A DNA stretch of 43,992 nt from an uncultured Methanobrevibacter sp. (lineage in GTDB: Archaea; Methanobacteriota; Methanobacteria; Methanobacteriales; Methanobacteriaceae): positions 1-43,992 of the forward strand of contig NZ_CACXXB010000019.1 in the NCBI RefSeq assembly GCF_902771435.1, written 5' to 3'. Under the pieces are notes generated by a model. The model ran no database searches, was not told where the DNA came from, and worked only from the letters and a program-made list of their open reading frames with translations. A program made the translations under genes and the position numbers. Of this stretch, positions 35,427 through 43,939 are shown one piece after another (the stretch's first letter is position 1; every line of letters begins with the position of its first letter).

Positions 35427-38297
35427 ATGAATAAAAAAACAAACACCATATGTTTTATTTTCATATTGCTATTTTTAATTTCGGCCGTTAGTGCAGCGGA
35501 CAGTGAAAATGAAACATTGCAACAGATCCAACCAGATTATCAAAAAGATTTAAGTACCGTTAATGTTGAAAACAGCGAAACGAAAAATATAGAAAAATTA
35601 GGAGAAACGCAAGAAGTCGAAAGGAAAAAGGTCACATTGACAGCACCCGACGTTAAAATGAATTATAATGACGGAAGCAAATTTACGGCAACGCTGAAGT
35701 ACAAAAAGAAAGTGATTGCAAATGCAAAAATACAAATTCAAATTAATGGCCAAACATTCACAAAAACAACGGACAAGACGGGAAAGGCATCAATAAATCT
35801 CAATTATAAAAGCGGGACCTACAATGTTTTAAGCATTTGCAGGGAAAACGGTGAATTTGAAGGTGCGACTGTAAAAAGCACAGTGACGATTAAAAGCACC
35901 ATAAAGTGCAGTGACTTTTCAAAATACTATAAAAACAGTGCAAAATACCCATCCACATTTTATGACAAAAAGGGAAAGCCTCTGAAAAACAATGCCGTCA
36001 AATTCAAACTGGATAAGAAAATCTACTCTGTTAAAACAAATTCTAAAGGTATTGCAAAGTTGGCCATTGACTTGAAACCCGGAAAATACAGCATTTTGCT
36101 AACCAATCCAAAAACTACCGAATCAGTGACGAAAACTGTTACGGTAAAATCACTTATTGAAACTAAAGATTTGACATTGACTGAAGACAAAAAGGCAAAA
36201 TTGAATGTTAAAGTTCTAAACAGCAACGGCAAGGCTTCGCCCAACAAAAAAGTTACAATAAAACTGAACGGCAAAACCTACACCAAAACAACGGACAAAA
36301 ATGGAATTGCAAGGCTAAACGTCCGTTTGAATTCTGGAAAATACACTGTAACGATACAATATGGCGGACTGACCTGCAAAAACAAAATAACCGTGAATAA
36401 AGTAATCAGAGCTACAAAATTTATGCACACAACTTTAATTCCGGACTACGTTAATGTGACCTGGACCCATGTAGCTGAAAACTCTGTCTACTCTGTGAAA
36501 ACCGGATTAAACGGAATTATAAAAATGCCAAAAAATGAGATTTTTGCCATAAAGATTGGTGATAAAAGCTATCTGTTTTCAAATACGAAAATAAGTGGCA
36601 CAAATTCCACGGTGATAGGATATAAAAGTCATCTGATACCATTTGATGGAAGTGAGGTGAAAAGCGATAAAAACAGAAGTAACCTGAAGGGCAGCGGGAT
36701 AATCATTTCAAGAGCAAACGGTTTTACGCAAATAGATTACCTGTCAAACACCAATGATAATGTGGAAATTTTCGGATTTTATGCAGATAAAGGCCCTGAA
36801 CATAGCGAAACATTGAAATACATGCAAAATGATAAAATTACTGCAACAGTGACATTTTATACTCACAGCTATGATGAACTGGGCTTAAAATATAGCTTAG
36901 GGAAATTTTATCAAAAAACGATTTATGATTTCAACTACAAAAGCTATGATGAAATAACAAAACACAATACCGGCACAATACGATTTACAAACACGAATAC
37001 TCCAGTGACATTCAGCTACTTTGGAAACAGTATTGCAGGATATCCATCAAAAGAGAATATAATTACCAAATTTGAGATAAACGGAAAGGAAAATCTTGTA
37101 AAGCAGGAAACTATCAGTTATGGCCTTGGTGAAAAATACAGGAGAACTTTGGGCTTTGAAGTGCTGCAGGCATATTCCATCATTAATGAAAAGATCACCA
37201 AAGACATATTGAAATCATGGGTGGGAAAAAATAAGCTCTATTTAGACAGGTTTGGTGTGATGAATGTTTATGGAATGCACCTTGCAAGCCTTGAAACGGT
37301 CTGGCTTGCCGATAAGCTGGCTGATGAATATGCATCCAAATTTGATGTCAGCTGGAAAAGAGATCATACTGTAACAATTCTGGGAGGAATAAATCTTGAA
37401 GACACATATTTGGACATTTTGAATGCGGATATGGGAATGGGAGTCAAAGGAAGTGCAGACAATGTTGTCTCATTCAGGTTTATGAATTCCCTTCAGCTTC
37501 CTAATTTAGAGGAATACAGTCTGGAAGAAGTTGCAACACGATTTTGGAATTTTACGACAAATTCACAGGATAACATGTACAATGCCATACACAACAGCAA
37601 AACCAGCATTGCAATAATGGGGGATATGATGTACATATTTGCTGAGGACGGAAGCTCTTCAGCAATCATCGCCAATACCACAAACGGAATCGTTAGTCTT
37701 ATCCATTCACACAACAATGCTACCTACAAAGGTGCTTCAATAGCTACTGCCTGTGATTGCTGCAGTGTTGGAACAATACCTAATGACATCATTTCAGGAA
37801 TCAATAATGCATTAAACCTGTTTTCGCCAGCAGAATCAAAACTAGCAGAATTGTTAAATCAAATTCATCCAATGAGCAAAATGGCATATAAGACCTTATC
37901 GTTTCTGGGAGGAAAGGTCCTTAAAGGAATCACAAAAGCCTGTTTGAGCATTTTAGGAACCATGGTTTTTATACAGCAAACTGGTGTAGAGATCAGGGAC
38001 GAATATTTTGATGATGGGGACTGGTATAAATTAATGGACACCGTCACATTTACACGGCCAGGATACAACCAAAACAAAAAAATATACAATATTCCAAACA
38101 ATAAGGGCGGATACGATTACATTGAAGTTGAAATCAATAAAGACCTCAGTTTAAATAGAAATAACGCAATATATATTAGTAACGGACAAACAAGGAAACT
38201 GACAAAAGCTGAAACTTATAACTATTTCAGTGATGAAACATGGACCCCTATAAACGTTCCTGCAAAATATTGGGATGAAAGCTGGAGGGGAAATTAA
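35427..38297 (+). CDS. Large secreted Ig-repeat (adhesin-like) protein with unique C-terminal region
   Basis: 956 residues. Signal peptide about 1-23 ending VSA-A; AAGGT-type site before the ATG at 35427. Three Ig-like repeats (about 68-157, 158-242, 243-326) share the core K-G-KAT/IA-L-L-SGKY, e.g. TTDKTGKASINLNYKSGTY and TTDKNGIARLNVRLNSGKY. The remaining 620 residues form a unique domain with a DCC cysteine pair and a hydrophobic stretch near 870. Resembles Methanobrevibacter adhesin-like proteins; binding target unknown. Two small membrane-protein genes follow at once. Confidence 0.8.
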   Translation: MNKKTNTICFIFILLFLISAVSAADSENETLQQIQPDYQKDLSTVNVENSETKNIEKLGETQEVERKKVTLTAPDVKMNYNDGSKFTATLKYKKKVIANAKIQIQINGQTFTKTTDKTGKASINLNYKSGTYNVLSICRENGEFEGATVKSTVTIKSTIKCSDFSKYYKNSAKYPSTFYDKKGKPLKNNAVKFKLDKKIYSVKTNSKGIAKLAIDLKPGKYSILLTNPKTTESVTKTVTVKSLIETKDLTLTEDKKAKLNVKVLNSNGKASPNKKVTIKLNGKTYTKTTDKNGIARLNVRLNSGKYTVTIQYGGLTCKNKITVNKVIRATKFMHTTLIPDYVNVTWTHVAENSVYSVKTGLNGIIKMPKNEIFAIKIGDKSYLFSNTKISGTNSTVIGYKSHLIPFDGSEVKSDKNRSNLKGSGIIISRANGFTQIDYLSNTNDNVEIFGFYADKGPEHSETLKYMQNDKITATVTFYTHSYDELGLKYSLGKFYQKTIYDFNYKSYDEITKHNTGTIRFTNTNTPVTFSYFGNSIAGYPSKENIITKFEINGKENLVKQETISYGLGEKYRRTLGFEVLQAYSIINEKITKDILKSWVGKNKLYLDRFGVMNVYGMHLASLETVWLADKLADEYASKFDVSWKRDHTVTILGGINLEDTYLDILNADMGMGVKGSADNVVSFRFMNSLQLPNLEEYSLEEVATRFWNFTTNSQDNMYNAIHNSKTSIAIMGDMMYIFAEDGSSSAIIANTTNGIVSLIHSHNNATYKGASIATACDCCSVGTIPNDIISGINNALNLFSPAESKLAELLNQIHPMSKMAYKTLSFLGGKVLKGITKACLSILGTMVFIQQTGVEIRDEYFDDGDWYKLMDTVTFTRPGYNQNKKIYNIPNNKGGYDYIEVEINKDLSLNRNNAIYISNGQTRKLTKAETYNYFSDETWTPINVPAKYWDESWRGN

Positions 38298-38298
38298 A

Positions 38299-38499
38299 AT
38301 GAAAATTATTGATTCTTTTAAAAAGCAGCCAAGAACAATCAAAATACTTGACATCGTATTCGCCATATGCATCATATATGAATTTGTCCTGATAATGTTC
38401 GACAAACAGCTAAATGCGTCAATGTCACTGCTGATGCTGTTTATAATCTTTGCAATTACCATCCACGGACTAGGCAGGGGATTTGATGAACAGGACTGA
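38299..38499 (+). CDS. Small two-helix membrane protein (unknown)
   Basis: 66 residues starting MKIIDSFKKQPRTIKILDIV, with two membrane segments (about 17-34 and 40-57). GGAGGGG precedes the ATG, which lies one base after the secreted-protein stop. Its end overlaps the next gene. Unknown family; the coupling suggests a partner of the Ig-repeat protein. Confidence 0.65.
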   Translation: MKIIDSFKKQPRTIKILDIVFAICIIYEFVLIMFDKQLNASMSLLMLFIIFAITIHGLGRGFDEQD

Positions 38500-38827
38500 A
38501 ACAATATTTTTGATAGCCGCAACAATATTGCTTTTGATATGCGTATCCACAATGCTTGAATATTCATTCATATTTATTTTCCTGTTGGTTCTGGCGATAA
38601 TAGTCATAATAATGTCATTGTTCTCAAAATACAGTGCAAAATATGAAAATGAAAAACTGTCTAGGATATTCTGCATTCTGGGAATAGTTATTTTTGCAGC
38701 ATATCTTATAAATTCTGTTTATGGTGACTTTACCGGCAATAAGCCTGCAATTGACGGATTGTTGCTTGTAGTCATATTTATCATTGCAATGGGCTTAGGA
38801 TGGTTTTTTGAAGAAAAAAAAGATTGA
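38486..38827 (+). CDS. Small multi-helix membrane protein (unknown)
   Basis: 113 residues starting MNRTETIFLIAATILLLICV, with four hydrophobic segments (about 6-23, 28-46, 62-78, 88-107). The ATG at 38486 has AGGGG five bases upstream, inside the previous gene, with a 14-base overlap; a TTG one codon earlier is less likely. It ends at the bidirectional hairpin before the Get3 gene. Unknown function. Confidence 0.65.
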   Translation: MNRTETIFLIAATILLLICVSTMLEYSFIFIFLLVLAIIVIIMSLFSKYSAKYENEKLSRIFCILGIVIFAAYLINSVYGDFTGNKPAIDGLLLVVIFIIAMGLGWFFEEKKD

Positions 38828-38855
38828 AGTTAAAATAATTAATTTATTTTAACTT
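38827..38855. terminator. Bidirectional hairpin terminator
   Basis: AAGTTAAAATAA at 38827-38838 and TTATTTTAACTT at 38844-38855 form a perfect 12-base-pair stem with a TTAAT loop between the convergent membrane-protein gene and get3. T-rich tracts lie on both sides (an A8 run before, ATTTTATTTTT after). Confidence 0.7.
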
Positions 38856-38864
38856 ATTTTATTT

Positions 38865-39965
<1,101 letters not shown>

Positions 39966-40006
39966 TCATTTTCCGCAATAATTTGGTAAATATATGAATT
40001 ATCTTT

Positions 40007-40041
40007 AAACTTACCTTTGGTAACTATATTTATTTTCATAT
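40007..40041 (+). repeat. Copy 2 of the element
   Basis: The palindrome TTACCTTTGGTAA (40011-40023) is followed, eight bases after GTAAC, by TTTTCATA. Compared with copy 1, the Y and R arms differ yet both stay perfectly palindromic. AAAC precedes both copies. Confidence 0.55.
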
Positions 40042-40060
40042 AGTAACTATATACTTTTCG

Positions 40061-40083
40061 GTATGAAAATTCCAATACTTACC
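40061..40083 (-). repeat. Copy 3 of the element, inverted
   Basis: Read on the minus strand it gives GTAAG, eight bases, TTTTCATAC, the same half-sites and spacing as copies 1 and 2. It lies about 100 bases before the integrase start. Confidence 0.55.
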
Positions 40084-40108
40084 AAATGCTCTCTAGGACA
40101 ATTTATAG

Positions 40109-40149
40109 TATAACTAAAATATAAAAATATGTTATAACTAACTTATAAC
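40109..40149 (+). promoter_or_regulatory. Integrase promoter with TATAACTAA repeats
   Basis: TATAACTAA occurs at 40109-40117 and 40133-40141, with a partial TATAAC at 40144. Between them lies AAATATAAAAAT (40118-40129), a TATA-like box with a predicted start at about 40148. Flanking repeats suggest operator control of the integrase. Confidence 0.45.
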
Positions 40150-40164
40150 GAGTTGACCAAAATG
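40150..40164 (+). repeat. Leader motif GAGTTGACCAAAATG at the integrase start
   Basis: First copy of a start-codon leader shared with 42046, 42297 and (one mismatch) 41702. Here the extra CA before ATG is missing. It probably contains the ribosome binding site (GAGTTGA resembles GAGGTGA). Confidence 0.6.
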
Positions 40165-41337
40165 AGAGAATCAGACGAAATAATAATTAAGAATATGGCA
40201 GAGAGTAGAGGATTATCCAATGCCTCTTATCTAGGTTTTAAAAATGTTTTAAGACATTACACAAACTTCCAAGGAAAATCCTTGTTAGAACTAATAGAAG
40301 AAGCAGAAAACGAAGAAGAAGAAAAAATAAGATGGAAAAACAGGACCATAAAAACAAGACTCATCAGCTACATGAACTACTGCAAAGACAACATGACCAT
40401 CAATTCAGCAAAACACTATTTAAAACTGGTTAAAATCTTCTACCACCACCATGAAATTGAAATTCATAAATTGCCAAGATTCAACGATAAAAATGCAAAA
40501 GTTAGAAGTCCAATCCAAACAAGTGACCTTCCAACAAAAGAAATATTGCGTGAAGCTGTAGAGATTGCAGATCCACTGATGCAAGCATTGATATTATTTT
40601 TAGCTAGCAGCGGCATGAGTAAAATCGATGCCAGAAGTCTAACCATACAAGATTTCATAGATGCAACTAGCAGATACCACCATAGCAAAGATTTGAAAAC
40701 TGCAATTAAAAAGATGAAAGAATTTGAAGGGGAAATAATACCTATCTGGCACAGCAGAAGGAAAAAAACAAACAAATTCTTCATAACATTCAACAGCGAT
40801 GAAGCCACCAGATTTATGATTCATTACCTTGAATACCGTAATGAAAAACTTAGATATAATCCGAACAAGAAACATAGAACATTAAAACCATCCGATCCAT
40901 TATTTAAAATTTCAGAACAACACTTCAGCATTAAATTCCAGCAACTGAATGATGCGCTAGGATTGGGAACAATTGGAGATAATCCGGATAATGGCGTTAA
41001 AGGATATAACCGTTTAAGAGGACATATACTACGTAAGTTCCATGCAAGCAGTCTTGAGAAAGCAGGAATGGACATATATTCTATTAATGTTATGCAAGGA
41101 AAAAGTAACGGTTCTGTTAATGATGTTTACTTCTTTGCAGATGAGGAAGTCCTTTTAGATAAATATATCAACGCTATGGACGGAGTATTAATATTGTCAG
41201 AGGTTAAAGAGTATGACAGATATTCTCCAGAGTTTGCTGAACTTGAAAATGAGAACAAAGTATTAAAAGATGAAATAGATGATTTAAGAGGCGACATTGA
41301 CAATATTAAAGCACTTCTTAAAAGCAATCGAATATGA
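40162..41337 (+). CDS. Tyrosine recombinase/integrase of the mobile element
   Basis: 391 residues from MRESDEIIIKNMAESRGLSN at the ATG that ends the leader motif. An N-terminal SAM-like DNA-binding region (about 1-130) is followed by a catalytic domain: SSGMSKIDARSL (box I Arg region), RLRGHILRKFHASSLEKAG (His-x-x-Arg) and NVMQGKSNGSVNDVYFF (Tyr nucleophile). A charged coiled coil (about 360-391) closes it. Integrases of archaeal viruses and plasmids look like this. It marks the left end of the element; a hairpin terminator follows. Confidence 0.88.
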   Translation: MRESDEIIIKNMAESRGLSNASYLGFKNVLRHYTNFQGKSLLELIEEAENEEEEKIRWKNRTIKTRLISYMNYCKDNMTINSAKHYLKLVKIFYHHHEIEIHKLPRFNDKNAKVRSPIQTSDLPTKEILREAVEIADPLMQALILFLASSGMSKIDARSLTIQDFIDATSRYHHSKDLKTAIKKMKEFEGEIIPIWHSRRKKTNKFFITFNSDEATRFMIHYLEYRNEKLRYNPNKKHRTLKPSDPLFKISEQHFSIKFQQLNDALGLGTIGDNPDNGVKGYNRLRGHILRKFHASSLEKAGMDIYSINVMQGKSNGSVNDVYFFADEEVLLDKYINAMDGVLILSEVKEYDRYSPEFAELENENKVLKDEIDDLRGDIDNIKALLKSNRI

Positions 41338-41382
41338 TTGACTACTATTTTATACAATCTACTAAATTTTATTTTTTTTGCT

Positions 41383-41419
41383 AAACACCGATTTGAAAAA
41401 TATCGGTGTTTATTTTTTT
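41383..41419 (+). terminator. Integrase terminator
   Basis: AAACACCGAT (41383-41392) and ATCGGTGTTT (41402-41411) form a 10-base-pair stem with a nine-base loop, followed by ATTTTTTTA. It begins about 46 bases after the integrase stop. Stem and T tract are seen directly. Confidence 0.75.
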
Positions 41420-41514
41420 AGGGTGTACAATTTAACATGCTAACTTCTTTTAAAATGAATATTATTCAATAAATAGAAAGGAAAAGGTTTATATATTCAA
41501 AAAACAAAAGTACT

Positions 41515-41578
41515 AATTGCCCTCACTTAATAAAATTGACCTCACCTTGAAAAATTGTTCTCATTGTGAAAAAAATTT
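41515..41578 (+). repeat. 19-base iterons (three units)
   Basis: CTCA begins at 41522, 41541 and 41560, an exact 19-base period. Each is preceded by AATTG and two free bases (CC, AC, TT), giving AATTG-NN-CTCAY. The first unit lies about 30 bases after the TATA box at 41488, near the expected transcript start. Confidence 0.6.
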
Positions 41579-41701
41579 TTTTAAGTAAAGATCATTTCAC
41601 AAAAAAATAATATCTACAGGAGAGTGAATTAAAATTTAAAAAAATAGAAGTCTATAAACATAAGTTATGGGGTTAGTAATGAAAAATAAAAAAAGTTAAA
41701 C

Positions 41702-41718
41702 GAGTCGACCAAAACATG
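41702..41718 (+). repeat. Leader motif copy GAGTCGACCAAAACATG (one mismatch), before a four-codon frame
   Basis: Shares AAGTTAAA just upstream with the copy at 42046. Its ATG opens only MFKN before a stop, so it is not attached to a visible gene. Confidence 0.55.
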
Positions 41719-42045
41719 TTTAAAAATTAATACAATTCAAAACTTAACCCAATTAATCAATTTATTCCAATAAATATATAAACATTTCCACATAGATGAG
41801 ACCATATTTATTTTACTTAAATTATTTGGGTTTATTTTGATAAAATTTAATTTTTTATTCTTTTTTTATTAATTCACATATTACTTTTAACCAACATAGC
41901 TGAAACATTGATTGTGGATGTTGAAAAATTATTTTTAAGGATTATCCTTATGATATTTATTTCATGTTCACAGATTATGTATGAAACCAGACCATTAATA
42001 ATCTTCAATGACTTGTTCAAAAAAAAGAGCAATGAGAAGTTAAAA

Positions 42046-42062
42046 GAGTTGACCAAAACATG
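42046..42062 (+). repeat. Leader motif copy GAGTTGACCAAAACATG
   Basis: Ends in the ATG of the 64-residue gene at 42060. Identical over 17 bases to the copy at 42297. Confidence 0.6.
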
Positions 42063-42254
42063 TACGAACTAAGAAAATGGATAAGCAAACCGTTGCTAAA
42101 AGAAAGCATATGTCCGCCAATGAGTTTCAATGAACTTAATGAAACCATTGTTGAAATATGTGAAAAAGGAAATATCAGCAGCAGACAGGAATTCTTTGAT
42201 TTGTATGAAATTGAAGAATTAGAGACGGGATTGAAAAATAATGAAGTATTATAA
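42060..42254 (+). CDS. Small mobile-element protein (unknown)
   Basis: 64 residues, MYELRKWISKPLLKESICPP, acidic C-terminal half. Its ATG is the end of the 17-base leader motif, which supports the start. No family recognised; no membrane segment. First of a run of co-directional small genes typical of a viral early region. Confidence 0.6.
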   Translation: MYELRKWISKPLLKESICPPMSFNELNETIVEICEKGNISSRQEFFDLYEIEELETGLKNNEVL

Positions 42255-42296
42255 TTAATCCTGAAGACTGACGAATTAAATATAAAATATCATTAA

Positions 42297-42313
42297 GAGT
42301 TGACCAAAACATG
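42297..42313 (+). repeat. Leader motif copy GAGTTGACCAAAACATG
   Basis: Ends in the ATG of the 34-residue gene at 42311. A TATA-like AAATATAAAATA lies just upstream (42278-42289). Confidence 0.6.
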
Positions 42314-42415
42314 ATAGAACAAACAATTAATGGAAAATCCTATGTTTTAGTCCCAAAAGATGCATGGGAAAAAATATTGGAAGTATTTGATAAAATTGAA
42401 AAGAAAGGTGAATAG
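42311..42415 (+). CDS. 34-residue mobile-element protein (unknown)
   Basis: MIEQTINGKSYVLVPKDAWE then a helix rich in Lys/Glu to the stop at 42413-42415. Starts with the leader motif, and its last codons contain the GGTGA site of the next gene, so translation is coupled. Similar in layout to small phage antitoxin-like or recruiting peptides, but no function is claimed. Confidence 0.55.
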   Translation: MIEQTINGKSYVLVPKDAWEKILEVFDKIEKKGE

Positions 42416-42416
42416 A

Positions 42417-42740
42417 ATGAATGCCTATTCACCATATCCTAAAATTAACACAGATTCTGAAGTTAACCAATTCGAAGACAACTACCATGGCATACTCACT
42501 CACAACGGTGAGATTAAGGTTGCCAAAGGTGATGTGGAACAAGTTATCCTACACATTGATGACAATGAAACCGTACTGGTTATGGGTAGAGAAAAGGCAT
42601 ATGTCGCACAAATTCATGCTAAATTATTGTCATTAATGCACTATGCTTCAAAAGGAGATATTGGATTAATAAAGTTCCGTAGAGGCGAAGCATTCATTGT
42701 TGGATTTAGGAAAAGTAAAGGTGCTGGTAAAAATGTCTAA
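42417..42740 (+). CDS. 107-residue mobile-element protein (unknown)
   Basis: Starts MNAYSPYPKINTDSEVNQFE at the ATG 42417, preceded by AAAGGTGA, rather than at an upstream in-frame codon. The protein has alternating hydrophobic strands (EVNQF, GEIKVAKGDVEQVILHI, ETVLVMG) and no membrane segment. No family recognised. Overlaps the following small gene by 8 bases. Confidence 0.6.
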   Translation: MNAYSPYPKINTDSEVNQFEDNYHGILTHNGEIKVAKGDVEQVILHIDDNETVLVMGREKAYVAQIHAKLLSLMHYASKGDIGLIKFRRGEAFIVGFRKSKGAGKNV

Positions 42741-42867
42741 GCCCGCCAGATTATATCCTAAAGAAGACCCCATGGATGTTAATCCAAGATTGATTTGGAT
42801 TGGAAGCATAATATTCGCCATAGTAATAGGATGGATTGGAATTGCAACAGCTACTGTAGGAATATAA
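42733..42867 (+). CDS. 44-residue membrane peptide (unknown)
   Basis: Starts MSKPARLYPKEDPMDVNPR and ends with one hydrophobic helix (LIWIGSIIFAIVIGWIGIAT). Overlaps the previous gene and is followed by an AAAGGTGATTAAATG start. A single-span membrane peptide inside a viral early region; role unknown. Confidence 0.55.
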   Translation: MSKPARLYPKEDPMDVNPRLIWIGSIIFAIVIGWIGIATATVGI

Positions 42868-42877
42868 AGGTGATTAA

Positions 42878-43441
42878 ATGGTTAAAGCTGAACTTATAGA
42901 AAATCCAGAAGAATCTAAAGAAACTGGATTAATAAATGTTGACAACGTTCCTAATGTTGATATAGCTATTGAACAATGGGACGCATATCAAAAACTTTGT
43001 AAAGGATTATTAAATGAATCAGATTATCAAGAAATAATCGTTAAAGAGAAAGATGAAGATGGAAACTACGTTAAAGTGAAAAGACACTTTAAGAAAAAAT
43101 CAGCATGGCAAAAGCTATCACGTGCATTCAATGTTGACACCCATATTGTTGATCGTGACATTGAAAGAACAAAAATGGGAAGAGTGCGTGAAGCTTACTA
43201 TTGCGTTAGAGCAACATTACCAAACGGCCGTAGTGTTGAATCTGATGCACTATGCTCCAGAAGTGAAAGAGGCAAAGATAAAGTTTCAGACCACACTATA
43301 ATGTCTACCGCTAAAACACGTGCAACCAACCGTGCAATAGCTGAGCTAATAGGAGCTGGAGAAGTTAGTGCTGAAGAAATGTCAGCTGAAAAACTGGTAA
43401 CACAAAACCAGTCAAAATTTTTAAAAGAGGATGCAAACTAA
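42878..43441 (+). CDS. Conserved viral protein with AKTRATNRAI motif (candidate DNA recombination/replication factor)
   Basis: 187 residues. After an acidic N-terminus comes KKSAWQKLSRAFNV, a beta region YYCVRATLPNGRSVESDALC and STAKTRATNRAIAELIGAGEVSAEE, a pattern I know from uncharacterised proteins of archaeal viruses, and comparable with the AxTxAxxRAI helix of some single-strand annealing proteins. Function is inference only. Start ATG 42878 behind GGTGATT. Confidence 0.6.
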   Translation: MVKAELIENPEESKETGLINVDNVPNVDIAIEQWDAYQKLCKGLLNESDYQEIIVKEKDEDGNYVKVKRHFKKKSAWQKLSRAFNVDTHIVDRDIERTKMGRVREAYYCVRATLPNGRSVESDALCSRSERGKDKVSDHTIMSTAKTRATNRAIAELIGAGEVSAEEMSAEKLVTQNQSKFLKEDAN

Positions 43442-43450
43442 ATCCTCTTT
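43424..43450 (+). terminator. Hairpin at the end of the AKTRATNRAI gene
   Basis: AAAGAGGAT at 43424-43432 and ATCCTCTTT at 43442-43450 form a 9-base-pair stem around the stop codon, followed by AATATTTTATTT. Possible terminator or attenuator. Confidence 0.45.
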
Positions 43451-43476
43451 AATATTTTATTTAGGAGAATGTTAAA

Positions 43477-43922
43477 ATGAGTTTTAATGATAAACAAACC
43501 ATATTTACAGGTACACAATTAGATTACGAAGAAATTGTAGAAATTCCAGAAGGATATGAAAAAGCAGAATTAAAAGACTTTGAAGATGGAACTCTCATCA
43601 CCGGCAGACCTGAAATGTCTTCAGTTAACTATTCATTTTCAAAGATGATGAAAAATTGTATGTTGAAATCAATGTCAACCTCAAAAACGATGGAGACCTT
43701 CACAAAAACATCAGGAAAGGAAGCGTGCTATTTGACTTTATCACATCCGTTCTTGAATTGGAAAATGCAGGTTCAGTAGGTAAATCCAACATTGTCCGCA
43801 ACGTAAACCTTGCTGAATACAGGGAATTCGTAAACAGATTATCTGAAATGACAATTCAAGTCAAAGAAAAATCCGGAACTTATGTTTACTACAGTTTCGT
43901 TGTACGTGATGTCCAAGTCTAA
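43477..43922 (+). pseudogene. Mobile-element gene split by a -1 frameshift
   Basis: The first frame starts MSFNDKQTIFTGTQLDYEE behind GGAGAAT and reads sensibly to about GRPEMSSVNYSF near 43640. The frame one base earlier then reads sensibly from FKDDEKLYVEINVNLKNDGD to VVRDVQV at 43922, while the first frame turns into low-quality sequence until 43779. Either one base was lost (for example a G around 43644), or the AAAAA run at 43651-43655 allows a programmed slip, or it is an assembly error. Product about 148 residues if joined; unknown family. Confidence 0.55.
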
Positions 43923-43939
43923 ATGGAGAGAATAGAAAA

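Larger units (their letters stand above)
41420..42059 (+). promoter_or_regulatory. Regulatory gap of the mobile element
   Basis: No convincing protein gene in 640 bases. Contents: TATA box TTTATATA at 41488-41495; 19-base iterons 41515-41578; a six-codon frame MKNKKS at 41679-41699; the leader motif at 41702-41718 followed by a four-codon frame; a second TATA-like AAATATATAAAC near 41772; a palindrome AAGGATTATCCTT at 41937-41949; T-rich tracts about 41840-41875. It may be a control or replication region. Confidence 0.45.

Noticed and set aside
41874..42056. Minus-strand 60-codon frame in the regulatory gap
   Set aside because: Low-complexity, AT-driven open frame with no start signal.
41950..42072. 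A 40-codon plus-strand frame (MIFISCSQIMYETR...) ending inside the gene at 42060
   Set aside because: No ribosome binding site, atypical composition, and overlap with the leader motif; kept as a weak possibility only.
40150..42313. Leader motif as a promoter element
   Set aside because: Distance to the nearest TATA box differs (about 26 versus 13 bases) while distance to the ATG is constant, which fits a translation signal better.
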